A stretch of 64,000 nucleotides of DNA, from NCBI RefSeq assembly GCF_007858275.1, contig NZ_VFEV01000015.1, positions 62,001 to 126,000 on the forward strand, read 5' to 3'. The notes beneath the pieces are model-generated. The model was not told the origin of the DNA. It worked only from the letters and a program-made list of their open reading frames with translations, and made no database searches. How positions within the stretch are numbered: position 1 is the first letter of the stretch; every line of letters starts with the position of its first letter. The stretch is from Pseudomonas proteolytica. Lineage in GTDB: Bacteria; Pseudomonadota; Gammaproteobacteria; Pseudomonadales; Pseudomonadaceae. Of this stretch, positions 1 through 8,580 are shown piece after piece. Both the position numbers and the translations under genes were made by a program.

Positions 1-1044
1 AATTTTCTCGTAGCGCCCTCCGACGGTAACCCGCGCCGTGTCTGTTACATCAGCCTCCAACACGCCGTAAATGAAAGGTTTCTCGGTGCTACGGTTATCC
101 ATGAAGTACTGGCGATCGGTATTGGCGACCACCACACGCCCGCGCAATTTACCGTCAAAGGCCATTGGCCCCGTCACGTCGACCTCAGTACGGTAATTGT
201 CCCAGGAACCTGCCGATGTATTGAACTTGAGCTGGAAGTAGTCCAGCGGACGTTTACGCACGGCGTTGATGATGCCACCCGGATCACCAGTACCGCCGAA
301 CAGGCCGGACGCCCCCTTCAACACTTCGATATGGTCGAACTCAGCCATGTCATAGGTTTTGTTGGCGTAGAAGGTACCGATACCAGAGCCGATGTCCATC
401 GGCGAGGCACCATCAATCTGAATGTTATCGATACGGAAACCACGAGAAATGAACTGCGGCAGGCGGTAGTTGGCGTTTTTGACGGTGATGCCCGGCGTGC
501 GCCGCATGGCATCGGATAGATCAACAATGCGCCGGTCTTGCAGGACCTGTTGGGTGATGACAGACACCGACTGCGGTGTGTCCCTCAGACTGGTAGGCGT
601 TTTTGAACCGGCGCTGACAAGTCCGGTGGTGTAGGAGCCGGAGTTCTCCGTCATCTCCCCCATCCCCTGCCCCTGAATGGTGGTAGCCCCCAACTCCACC
701 GCCCCTCCCTGCGCCGGTTTTTTTTCAATCAGGATCACATCATCACTGACCCGGGCGCTCAAGCCGCTGCGCAGTAGCAACCGATCAAGCCCCTGCTGCA
801 CCGGATAATTTCCCTTGAGCCCGTCCGACTGCTGACCAGCGACCAACTCGCTGACGACCATCAACCGCAACCCGGACTGCTCGGCAAAGCGCGTCAGTAC
901 CTGATCCAGTTGGCCGGCTTCGATGTCGTAGGTCCGGATGTCGGTCTTCTGCTGCTGCGCCGCCTGTGCCGGCAGGCTCATTGCCACGGCACTGGCCGTG
1001 GCAAGTGCCAGGCTCAAGGCGGTGTGCCTGATCAGATGCTGCAT
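1..1044 (-). CDS. TonB-dependent siderophore receptor with N-terminal signalling (STN) domain, partial, cut by left edge
   Basis: The reading frame is open from the ATG at 1044 to base 1, 348 codons with no stop, so the 3' end lies outside the window. It encodes a signal peptide (MQHLIRHTALSLALA...), an STN signalling domain (about residues 40-115), a linker, and a plug domain with FpvA-type stretches such as SRGFRIDNIQIDG and RKRPLD. A strong GGGGGAG ribosome site precedes the ATG. The family imports ferric siderophores through the outer membrane using TonB; the STN domain passes the ligand signal to a FecR anti-sigma factor. It is the tandem paralogue of the receptor at 1243-3729. The first ~137 codons and ~85 bases of leader are almost identical between the two copies, while the plug and barrel have diverged. 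Family call is firm; the ligand is unknown, ferric pyoverdine being the likely guess from the neighbouring NRPS. Confidence 0.88.
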   Translation of the reverse strand, partial: MQHLIRHTALSLALATASAVAMSLPAQAAQQQKTDIRTYDIEAGQLDQVLTRFAEQSGLRLMVVSELVAGQQSDGLKGNYPVQQGLDRLLLRSGLSARVSDDVILIEKKPAQGGAVELGATTIQGQGMGEMTENSGSYTTGLVSAGSKTPTSLRDTPQSVSVITQQVLQDRRIVDLSDAMRRTPGITVKNANYRLPQFISRGFRIDNIQIDGASPMDIGSGIGTFYANKTYDMAEFDHIEVLKGASGLFGGTGDPGGIINAVRKRPLDYFQLKFNTSAGSWDNYRTEVDVTGPMAFDGKLRGRVVVANTDRQYFMDNRSTEKPFIYGVLEADVTDTARVTVGGRYEKI

Positions 1045-1202
1045 AACGCTCCCCCTGCTGAAATCAGCCAAATAAAAATCAATCTCAACAAGAAAGACGT
1101 CAGCCTTCCGAACACCGACAGTGGCGATAGGTATTTATTTTTCGCCACAAACTGCGTTCATGGCGCCCCATCACAGTCAGCCAACGCTGGCATGCGCTCA
1201 TT

Positions 1203-1234
1203 AAAAAGCCCGCAATCACGCGGGCTCTTTTTTA
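1203..1234. terminator. Rho-independent, probably bidirectional terminator
   Basis: A 7-bp stem AGCCCGC/GCGGGCT with a 6-base loop (1207-1226) is flanked by A5 on one side and a T-rich run on the other. It lies just after the stop codon of the receptor ending at 1243 and before the leader of the partial receptor, so it should end the fecI-fecR-receptor transcript and leave the left-hand receptor to its own promoter. Confidence 0.75.
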
Positions 1235-1242
1235 TCTGCGAC

Positions 1243-3729
1243 TTACCAGAAAGTACCGCGCAAGGTCACCATATGGTTGCGTTCATCGCCATACCAGTTG
1301 CCCGAGGACGGTGTCCCCAGTTTGCTGTAGTAGTGCTTGTCGAACAGGTTATTGATGTTGTAAAGCACGCTCCAGTTCTCATCCAACTGATACTCGGCCA
1401 TGGCGTCCCAAACGGCGTATCCGGACTGGCTGTATTTAAAATCGTAAGACCGCTGATGAGCGTTGAACCAGGTCGTCCCGCTGACATCTGTAGCACTCTG
1501 TAGATTAACGCCGCCACCCACCTTCAGGTCGTTGAACAAACCGGGCATACGGTAGGTAGACCAAAGCTTGACCTGATGCTTGGGTGTCACACTGCTGAAT
1601 ACTTTTGCTGCGGTGCGATTGCGGTTGTGGTTATAGGTGTATCCGGCCAATACGTTCCAGTCCGGCAATAGTTCGCCGGTGAACTCCATATCAACACCCT
1701 TGCTCGTTACCTCGCCTTGAGGTAGGTAGCAGCAGTTACCGCCGTGCAGCACACTGGACTCTTCGTAGCGGGGATCAAGGACTGCCTCGTTTTTACGGCT
1801 GGTGTAGTAAAGCGCAAATGACGTATTGACGGCCCCGCCCCACAGTTCTCCCTTGACTCCCGTTTCATAGGTCTTGCCCGTCATGGATTCGATAGGGCTA
1901 CCCGGGTACGGCCCCATCAGTTTGGTTTGCTGTGGTTTGAAAATCTCGGAATAACTGGCGTATGTCGACCATTCATCCGTGAGGTCATAGACGATGCCGC
2001 CGTATGGCACCACCTTCGTGGGTTCGCGCACAGAAACATCTGAATCAGTACCCCAGACCCCCTTGTCGCGGGAACGATAGAGTTGATCGAATTTATAACG
2101 CTGCGCACGAGCACCGATAATCAGATGCAACGGCGCGGCCAATTGCAAACGCAGGGTGGAGTACAGGCCGTACTGCACTTGGGTGTTGGGGCTAAAACGG
2201 TGGAAGAAATCTTTGTCGGTGTCGGGCTGTGGCCATGGTGCTGGATTAAAGACATCGATTGGTACACCCGATCCAGTGGCCTGGGCAGTCCCCGCCCATG
2301 AACTGGTGATTTTCTGGTGATCCATCCCCACAAGAAGTTCGTGCTGCAACCCCATTGCCTCGAATTTGCCGGCGAGATTCACATCAAACAGCTTTTGATC
2401 GCTGCGGTATTTGTTATTGGAGCCCCCGGTGTTGGGCCCTGTCATGGTCGCAGGATCAACCGCGCCAAATGAGAACGCGCTTTTGGAAAACCCTGAGTCC
2501 AGGGTCTGGGTATAGGAAACGTTGCCCTTCCAGTTCTCGTTGAACTCATGATCGATCTTGCCAAATATTTCCTGGGAGCGACCATCCAGGTACGCCCAGT
2601 TCTGCGTCAGGCTGGCGCTTCGCGATAGGCCTAGATCCCGGCCATCAAGGTAACGCGGCAAGCCGGTGCCTGACCCCGTCTCATGGATGCGTTCAGAACG
2701 CCCACCCAGGGTAAGTCGTGTGTCATCCGTGATATCCGCTTCCAACACCCCGTAGAAAATCGGCTTTTCCAGAGCGCGATCATCAGCCATGTATTGGCGA
2801 TCCGTGTAGGCAGCCACCATGCGCCCACGCAGCTTGCCGTCAAACCCCAAAGGTCCGGTGACATCCATCTGCGTGCGGTAGTTGTCCCAGCTCCCCGCCG
2901 AGACATCGATCTTTAACTGGTAGGCATCCAACGGGCGCTTGCGTACCAGGTTGATCATGCCGCCTGGGTCACCTGTGCCACCGAACAAACCGGACGCACC
3001 CCGCAAGACTTCAACGTGGTCGTACTCCACCAGGTCGTAGCTCTTGTTGGAATAGAAGCTGCCCGACGTGGTACCCAGGGCCATGGGAGCGGCACCGTCG
3101 ATTTGGATGTTCTCGATTTTGAAACCTCGAGAGGAGAAATCTGACAACCGGAAGTTATTGTTGGTGACCGTAATGCCTGGTGTGGTTTTCATCGCTTCGG
3201 CCAGGTCGGTCATGCGCTTTTCTTCAATAACCTTCGCTGTCACCACTGACACCGACTGCGGCGTCTGTCGCAAGCTGGTCGGAGTCTTCGAACCGATACT
3301 GGTGAGGCCGGTAGTGTAGGAGCCGGAGTTCTCCGTCATCTCCCCCATCCCCTGCCCCTGAATGGTCGTAGCCCCCAACTCCACCGCCCCTCCCTGCGCC
3401 GGTGTCTTTTCAATCAGGATCACATCATCACTGACCCGGGCGCTCAAGCCGCTGCGCAGTAGCAACCGATCAAGCCCCTGCTGCACCGGATAATTTCCCT
3501 TGAGCCCGTCCGACTGCTGACCAGCGACCAACTCGCTGACGACCATCAATCGCAACCCGGACTGCTCGGCAAAGCGCGTCAGTACCTGGTCCAGTTGGCC
3601 GGCTTCGATGTCGTAGGTCCGGGTGTCGGTCTTCTGCTGCTGCGCGGCCTGTCCCGGCAGGCTCGTTGCCACGGCACTGGCCGTGGCAAGTGCCAGGCTC
3701 AAGGCGGTGTGCCTGATCAGATGCTGCAT
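1243..3729 (-). CDS. TonB-dependent ferric-siderophore receptor (FpvA-like) with STN signalling domain
   Basis: 828 aa outer-membrane receptor. I start it at the ATG at 3729, which follows a GGGGGAG ribosome site and opens a clear signal peptide ending near QAAQQQ; upstream in-frame codons are not needed. Domains: STN about 40-115, plug about 150-275 (SRGFKIENIQIDG, GGTGDPGG, RKRPLD), then a 22-strand-type barrel to the C-terminus (IGARAQRY, NINNLFDKHYY, ending GTFW). Family knowledge: TonB-energised uptake of a ferric siderophore, with the STN domain contacting FecR to release a FecI sigma factor. It is last in a fecI-fecR-receptor group behind a Fur-like site and directly downstream of the NRPS genes, so the peptide they make is the likely ligand. 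The first ~137 codons are nearly identical to those of the receptor at 1-1044. Confidence 0.92.
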   Translation of the reverse strand: MQHLIRHTALSLALATASAVATSLPGQAAQQQKTDTRTYDIEAGQLDQVLTRFAEQSGLRLMVVSELVAGQQSDGLKGNYPVQQGLDRLLLRSGLSARVSDDVILIEKTPAQGGAVELGATTIQGQGMGEMTENSGSYTTGLTSIGSKTPTSLRQTPQSVSVVTAKVIEEKRMTDLAEAMKTTPGITVTNNNFRLSDFSSRGFKIENIQIDGAAPMALGTTSGSFYSNKSYDLVEYDHVEVLRGASGLFGGTGDPGGMINLVRKRPLDAYQLKIDVSAGSWDNYRTQMDVTGPLGFDGKLRGRMVAAYTDRQYMADDRALEKPIFYGVLEADITDDTRLTLGGRSERIHETGSGTGLPRYLDGRDLGLSRSASLTQNWAYLDGRSQEIFGKIDHEFNENWKGNVSYTQTLDSGFSKSAFSFGAVDPATMTGPNTGGSNNKYRSDQKLFDVNLAGKFEAMGLQHELLVGMDHQKITSSWAGTAQATGSGVPIDVFNPAPWPQPDTDKDFFHRFSPNTQVQYGLYSTLRLQLAAPLHLIIGARAQRYKFDQLYRSRDKGVWGTDSDVSVREPTKVVPYGGIVYDLTDEWSTYASYSEIFKPQQTKLMGPYPGSPIESMTGKTYETGVKGELWGGAVNTSFALYYTSRKNEAVLDPRYEESSVLHGGNCCYLPQGEVTSKGVDMEFTGELLPDWNVLAGYTYNHNRNRTAAKVFSSVTPKHQVKLWSTYRMPGLFNDLKVGGGVNLQSATDVSGTTWFNAHQRSYDFKYSQSGYAVWDAMAEYQLDENWSVLYNINNLFDKHYYSKLGTPSSGNWYGDERNHMVTLRGTFW

Positions 3730-3836
3730 AACGCTCCCCCTGCTGAAATCAGCCAAATAAAAATCAATCTCAACAGGAAAGACGTCAGCCTTCTGAAACC
3801 CGACAGCGGCAGCCAGCGTATTTTTTAAGCCCGGGG

Positions 3837-4781
3837 TTACTGGCGCGGTGAGTCGTCGCGTTCGATCACGGTCAGCCATGGCAGCAGGCGCACGCGTAAT
3901 GGCAGCGTGCGTTGCAGCAGTTTCAGTTGGGCGTCAGTGTCGTCGGTGGCGATGATGCCGGTCACGGGCAGATCGCGCAGGCTGTTGTCGCGAACCCAGA
4001 TTACGCCACGGTGGTAGCGGCCGAGTTGTTCCAGCACCTCGCCCAGGGGTTGGCGGTTGAAGACCAGTTTGTCGCGGCGCCAGGCGGTAGCGGTGGCGAC
4101 GTCAACCGGTTGGCTGCGCGAGAGGCCGTCCGGGCCGTATTGCACGGCCTGCCCGGCTTCCACATCGGTGGTCTGCGGGTCGCCGTCCAATGTCACGCGC
4201 ACGGTGTGTTCGGTGACGACCATGCGCACTTGCTCGCCCTCGCGCCGCACGTCGAAGCCGGTGCCCAGCGCGCGCAGGCTGCCACGGCCGGCGCGTACTT
4301 CGAATGGGCGCTGGGTGTCGGGGGCGACCTGGACGAACAGTTCGCCGCTATATAAATGCAACACCCGGCGACCCGCTTGCATGTCGATATCCACGCGGGT
4401 GCGCGGCGCCAGCTCCAGGTGCGAGCCGTCGGCCAGTGTCACGCGGCGGTGCTCGCCCAGGCCTGTCACTTGGTCCGCCATCCAGCCTTGGTGCTCTGCC
4501 TGCCAGGACAAACCGCCGGCCAGGCCCAATGCGACGACCAGCCCCAGTTGCAGCAAGCGGCGTGATGAGCCGGGTGGACGCTCCAGTGCGCTGCCCAGGC
4601 TCTCCCACAAGCGTTCCGCCGCGTGGGCGGCACGCTGGTGTTCGGGCGAGGTTTCGCACCACTGCAGGTAGGCGTCCCAGGTAGGTGCCTCGGCGGTGCC
4701 CGAATGCAGGTCGACCAACCATTGCAATGCTTGCTCGGTGAGCAGCGGCGAAGGTTTATCCGGAGCAGGCTCGCGCGTCAC
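3837..4781 (-). CDS. fecR: FecR-type anti-sigma / sigma regulator
   Basis: 314 aa inner-membrane regulator. I prefer the GTG at 4781, which overlaps the stop of the sigma gene (GTGA), over a TTG further upstream, because the protein then begins with the usual cytoplasmic DUF4880 helices (ALQWLVDLHSG, then WDAYLQWCETSPEHQRA). One transmembrane segment follows (about residues 75-95, LQLGLVVALGLAGG), then a periplasmic FecR domain (RRVTLADGSHLELAP, ALGTGFDVR, HRGVIWV). In this family the periplasmic part reads the receptor STN domain and the cytoplasmic part holds or activates the cognate FecI sigma factor. It sits between the sigma gene and the receptor gene, the standard cell-surface-signalling order. 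Confidence 0.9.
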   Translation of the reverse strand: MTREPAPDKPSPLLTEQALQWLVDLHSGTAEAPTWDAYLQWCETSPEHQRAAHAAERLWESLGSALERPPGSSRRLLQLGLVVALGLAGGLSWQAEHQGWMADQVTGLGEHRRVTLADGSHLELAPRTRVDIDMQAGRRVLHLYSGELFVQVAPDTQRPFEVRAGRGSLRALGTGFDVRREGEQVRMVVTEHTVRVTLDGDPQTTDVEAGQAVQYGPDGLSRSQPVDVATATAWRRDKLVFNRQPLGEVLEQLGRYHRGVIWVRDNSLRDLPVTGIIATDDTDAQLKLLQRTLPLRVRLLPWLTVIERDDSPRQ

Positions 4782-5296
4782 TCGGTCATCCCAAGACGCC
4801 GGGCGCAATGCAGCACCGCGCTCATGATGTATTTGCTGACCATGCTGGGAGACACCCCGAGTTGCTTGGCAATCGCCGCATGGCCCAAGCCGTCGAGGCG
4901 GTTGAGCAGCAAAGCCTGGCGGCTGTTATCGGACAATTCTCCCAACGCCTGTTGCAACAGCTGCAACTGCTGGCGCATCTCCACCAGTGCGGCAGGGCCC
5001 GGGCATGGGTCGAGCAGCTCGTGCTGCACATCTTCCAGCGAATCCATAGGCCCACGCCGCGTACGGCTGCGGCCCAGGTCGATGATCAGGTTGCGCATGA
5101 CGCGAATCAGGAAGAACCGCGGATTGGTGATGGTATGGGTGCGCTGCTGCCGGTCGAGGCCGACATAACGTACGAACGCGTCCTGCATCAGGTCTGCCGC
5201 CATTTCCCGGTCACCCAGGCGCCGGTAGGCAATCTGCTGCAGTTCGCGATGATAGAGGCGAAACAACCGATCCAGATGATCCAACGCACACTCCAT
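4778..5296 (-). CDS. fecI: ECF (FecI-type) RNA polymerase sigma factor, FpvI/FecI-like
   Basis: 172 aa from the ATG at 5296 (an ATG two codons upstream at 5302 is also possible). Region 2 has the helix DLMQDAFVRYVGL and the NPRFFLIRVMRNLIIDLGR segment; region 4 has LLLNRLDGLGHAAIAKQLGVSPSMVSKYI, the typical -35-reading helix-turn-helix. ECF sigma factors of this group switch on TonB receptor genes, and sometimes siderophore genes, when iron is scarce and the receptor is loaded. The fecR gene overlaps its stop codon. A Fur-box-like sequence lies 44-62 bases upstream of the ATG, so iron repression is expected. In a pyoverdine context it would correspond to FpvI, but I cannot separate FpvI from other FecI types by eye. 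Confidence 0.9.
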   Translation of the reverse strand: MECALDHLDRLFRLYHRELQQIAYRRLGDREMAADLMQDAFVRYVGLDRQQRTHTITNPRFFLIRVMRNLIIDLGRSRTRRGPMDSLEDVQHELLDPCPGPAALVEMRQQLQLLQQALGELSDNSRQALLLNRLDGLGHAAIAKQLGVSPSMVSKYIMSAVLHCARRLGMTE

Positions 5297-5339
5297 GAGC
5301 ATCCGTGTGCAGGGCACACATAGGGGGCGCTAGACTACA

Positions 5340-5358
5340 ATTTATGAGAATCGTTCGC
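5340..5358 (-). promoter_or_regulatory. candidate Fur box upstream of fecI
   Basis: ATTTATGAGAATCGTTCGC matches about 12 of 19 positions of the Fur consensus GATAATGATAATCATTATC, with the central ATGAGAATCGTT core well kept. It lies in the 113-bp gap between the last NRPS gene and fecI, the expected place for iron control of the sigma-antisigma-receptor set. Confidence 0.5.
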
Positions 5359-5409
5359 AACAGCATAAAATTAGCGGGCGCTGATTGACCGCCAGCGCCC
5401 GCCACTGCC

Positions 5410-8400
5410 TTAGCTCTGCACCGCCGCCTGTTGGCGCGCCCTTTCCAGCAATGCGGCCTTCTCTTCTGGGCTCAATGCATCCAGGCGCAAACGTGCCTGG
5501 GCCAGTTTCTCCAGTTGGCCTGGACTGTCTTCCTGGGCACGCAGGGCCTGGGCCAGTGCCCCGGGGCTTGGGTGGTCGAACACGATGCCTGGGTGGACTT
5601 CGCAGTGCAGCAGTTTGCGAATCCCCGCCACCAACTTGATCACCAGCAGCGAATGGCCGCCAGCGGCAAAGAAGTCGCGGTCGCGGCTCAGGCGTTCGCG
5701 GCCCAGCAACTGGGCCATGCGGCTGGCCAGCAGGGCCTCGAGGGCGTCCAGGGGTTCGACGAAGCTGTCGTCTTCTTCGATCAGCTCCAGGCGCTGCAAG
5801 GCCTGGCGGTCGACTTTGCCATTGCCCAGGCGGGGCATGTGCTGCACCACTTGGTACTGACGCGGCACCATCACCGCCGGCAAGTGCTCGGTCATGTGTT
5901 GCTTGAGGGTTGGCAGCCACTCGGCAGGCGCGTCCTGGCTTGGCAGTACAAAGGCTACCGGCTCATCCTGCGCCAGCAACACCACGGCTTCGCTCACTCC
6001 AGGGGCGCGCAGCAGGTGTTGTTCGATCTCTGCCAGTTCGATACGGAACCCACGCACTTTCACCTGATGGTCGCGCCGGCCATACAGCACGATACCGCCC
6101 TGGGGCAGGTAGCGGGCCAGGTCGCCGCTGCGGTAGAGGCGCTCGCCAGGGGCAAACGGGCTGTTGATAAACGCTGCGTCGGTCTGCGCCGGGTCGTTGA
6201 GATAGCCACGGCACAATTGCTGCCCGCCGATATACAGCTCACCCAGTTCACCGCTGGCGAGCAGTTGCTGGTCCTCGCTGAGGATATACAACTGGTTGTT
6301 GGGCAGGACCCGAGTCAGGGGAACGCCCAGTTGCTGCAAGTCCTGCGGGCGGATCGCATGCACAGCGACGCCGACCGTGGTTTCGCTGGGGCCATAGTGG
6401 TTGAACAGGCGGCAATCGGGGCGCAGGTTGAAGATGCGCTCCACCACCCCCTGGCCGATTGCTTCGCCGCCCAGGATCAGGGTAGCAGGCACTTGCGGCT
6501 GCGGCGCCTCGAGCAAGGCGGCGAGATGGGACGGGACGATCTTCAGGCAGTCGATGCCCTGGGTCTGGATGAATGCTGCAAAGGCCTGCGGGTCCTGCAT
6601 CGTGGCTTCATCAGCGATATGCAAGGTGGCACCGTTGTACAGCGCGCCGAACAGGCTGGTATTGCCCAAGTCTGCGGCGACCGTGGAGCCCTGGGCGAAG
6701 TGCCGGCAGGCGGCCAGGTCCAGCTCACTGCTAACACCCGCGACATAGTTGAGCAATTGCCGATGCTCCACCACCACGCCCTTGGGCACACCGGTGGTGC
6801 CGGAAGTAAACAGCACGTAAGCCGCGTCGTGGCCTTGCAGGTTGGCGCTGGGCCCTTCCGGCAATGGCTGCTGCAGCGGTTGATCGAGGTCCAGCACTGC
6901 GCAGCCCAAACCAGCCAGCGCCTTGCCCTGGGTGACGAGCAGTTGCGCGCCAGCCTGTTCCACCAGTTGGGCCTGGCGCGCCGCCGGCCAGCTCGGGTCC
7001 AGGGGCAGGTAGGCGGCACCTGTGCGCCAGGCGGCGAGAATGGTCTGCACCTGCGCTATACCGCGCGGCAAGGCCAGGGCGACAATGCTCCCCGCGGTCA
7101 CGCCATGCTCGCACAGGCGGCTGGCCAGTTGACGCACGCCGCCCTCCAGCTCGGCATAGGTCAATGCTTGATCGCCCGCGACCAGCGCCACTGCATCCGG
7201 GGTGATTTCGGCCCAGTTGCGAATATGCTCGGGCAACAGCACCCGCTCTTCCAGCACTTGCGGCGCTGGGTTTAAGGCCAACAGGCGTTGGTGTTCCGCC
7301 TCACCCAAAAGACTCAGGGTGGCGATGGCTGCGTCCGGCTGCGCCAGCAAACTGGCGAGCAGCACTTGATACTGCGCCAGCAGCGTCTGCATCGCGGCCT
7401 GGCCGTATACGGCCGCGGCATAGTCCAACGACAGGCCGCAGACGGCGCCGCCCTCCTCCACACTGACGGTCAACGCCAGTTCGAACAGCGGCCGACTATC
7501 AGCACGGTAAGCGCAGCGCCAGGCGCTGGTGCCCTGCGTGCGTGGGGCCGGTTGCTGGCGTACGCCAAAGCCGTGGGTCAGCGGCAGGCCAGCGTCGAGC
7601 GGCGCATATTCCTGCCAGGTGCCATGGCTGTCCAGCACGCCCGCCAGCTGCGCCAAAACGCTGCTGAACGAGGCCGTCGGCGCCAGGTTGAGGTTCAGCG
7701 CCAGGGTTCTTTCCAGCAGGCCCACGGTCGGCGCGAAGAACTCATAGTCCTGGCGCGCGTCATGCCGCAGGCCAGCGACAAACCCTTCGCGGCCGCTGAT
7801 CCGCGCCAGCAGCACCCACCACGCGGCTTGCAAGAGCGTGGTCACTTGGGTGTCGTGCTGGGTGGCGAGCGAGCCCAGGCGCGCCAACACACTCGGGTCG
7901 AGGTCGCTGCTCAAGGACTGCCCTGCAGCGTTGCCCTGCACGGTATTGGCGTAGCGGCCCGGCAAGTCCGGTGCCAGCGCGCCCGCTCCCGGCAGGTAGG
8001 CTTGCCAATAGGCTTTGGCAGTGTGCGCGTCTTCGTCCAGCACCACTTCTGCGTGCCATTCCAGGTACTGGGCAAACTGCCCCAGCTCCTCGTCCACACT
8101 GCAACTGCCCTGCTCATAGGCTGTGCACAGGTCTTGATAGAGGATCCCCAGGCTCGCCTGATCGCCGACAAAACCCGCCAGGCCCAGGGTCAGTTGCCAC
8201 TGCTGGGTGTCGATACGCTGCAACAGGCCCTCGAAAAACAGCCCCGACGCCAGGCTCACCGGGCGCTGGCACCACAGCGCCAAGACCTGCGCGGTGTTGC
8301 TGGCCTCATCCACCGTCAATGCGTCATTCGCCGCACCGGCATCAAAGAACTGTCGCAGGCCACGGTAACCGGGAGCGTTCGCCAAACGCGCGGCCAGCGC

Positions 8401-8580
8401 GGTGTGACGCTGAGGCAAACCGTTGATAGCCGCCCGCAGGCGTGGCACGTCGAGTGCGCCGCTGATCTGGATCGTCAGCAGGTGCGCGATATCGCCCCAG
8501 CTCGCGCCGTCCTGGGCGTCCAGTACCCGCTGTTGCTGTTCCGCGAGCAGCGCCAGGCCTGCATCGTTAAGCGTACTCAT
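5410..8580 (-). CDS. NRPS: degenerate condensation (interface-like) - adenylation (Asp) - thiolation
   Basis: 1056 aa. The ATG at 8580 overlaps the stop of the upstream NRPS gene (ATGA). The first ~430 residues have the size and flow of a condensation domain, but the HHxxxDG active-site motif is replaced by GLAGFVGDQ, so no catalytic histidine is visible. The A domain follows (about 455-950; LFTSGTTGVPKG, YGPSETT, YRSGDLAR). By eye its pocket reads D-L-T-K-I-G-H-V-G, the published aspartate type. The carrier domain has FFAAGGHSLL (about 980-1035). There is no condensation, thioesterase or reductase domain after it, only a short tail LDALSPEEKAALLERARQQ that resembles the linker usually found in front of the next C domain. 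Inference: this protein loads Asp for beta-hydroxylation by the TauD domain of the preceding NRPS, with the N-terminal C-like domain acting as an interface domain rather than a catalyst. Confidence 0.9.
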   Translation of the reverse strand: MSTLNDAGLALLAEQQQRVLDAQDGASWGDIAHLLTIQISGALDVPRLRAAINGLPQRHTALAARLANAPGYRGLRQFFDAGAANDALTVDEASNTAQVLALWCQRPVSLASGLFFEGLLQRIDTQQWQLTLGLAGFVGDQASLGILYQDLCTAYEQGSCSVDEELGQFAQYLEWHAEVVLDEDAHTAKAYWQAYLPGAGALAPDLPGRYANTVQGNAAGQSLSSDLDPSVLARLGSLATQHDTQVTTLLQAAWWVLLARISGREGFVAGLRHDARQDYEFFAPTVGLLERTLALNLNLAPTASFSSVLAQLAGVLDSHGTWQEYAPLDAGLPLTHGFGVRQQPAPRTQGTSAWRCAYRADSRPLFELALTVSVEEGGAVCGLSLDYAAAVYGQAAMQTLLAQYQVLLASLLAQPDAAIATLSLLGEAEHQRLLALNPAPQVLEERVLLPEHIRNWAEITPDAVALVAGDQALTYAELEGGVRQLASRLCEHGVTAGSIVALALPRGIAQVQTILAAWRTGAAYLPLDPSWPAARQAQLVEQAGAQLLVTQGKALAGLGCAVLDLDQPLQQPLPEGPSANLQGHDAAYVLFTSGTTGVPKGVVVEHRQLLNYVAGVSSELDLAACRHFAQGSTVAADLGNTSLFGALYNGATLHIADEATMQDPQAFAAFIQTQGIDCLKIVPSHLAALLEAPQPQVPATLILGGEAIGQGVVERIFNLRPDCRLFNHYGPSETTVGVAVHAIRPQDLQQLGVPLTRVLPNNQLYILSEDQQLLASGELGELYIGGQQLCRGYLNDPAQTDAAFINSPFAPGERLYRSGDLARYLPQGGIVLYGRRDHQVKVRGFRIELAEIEQHLLRAPGVSEAVVLLAQDEPVAFVLPSQDAPAEWLPTLKQHMTEHLPAVMVPRQYQVVQHMPRLGNGKVDRQALQRLELIEEDDSFVEPLDALEALLASRMAQLLGRERLSRDRDFFAAGGHSLLVIKLVAGIRKLLHCEVHPGIVFDHPSPGALAQALRAQEDSPGQLEKLAQARLRLDALSPEEKAALLERARQQAAVQS

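Noticed and set aside
1..1044. Left receptor copy as a broken pseudogene of the neighbour
   Set aside because: All 348 codons in the window are open, with its own leader and start; it simply runs off the edge, and its plug is a divergent but intact sequence.
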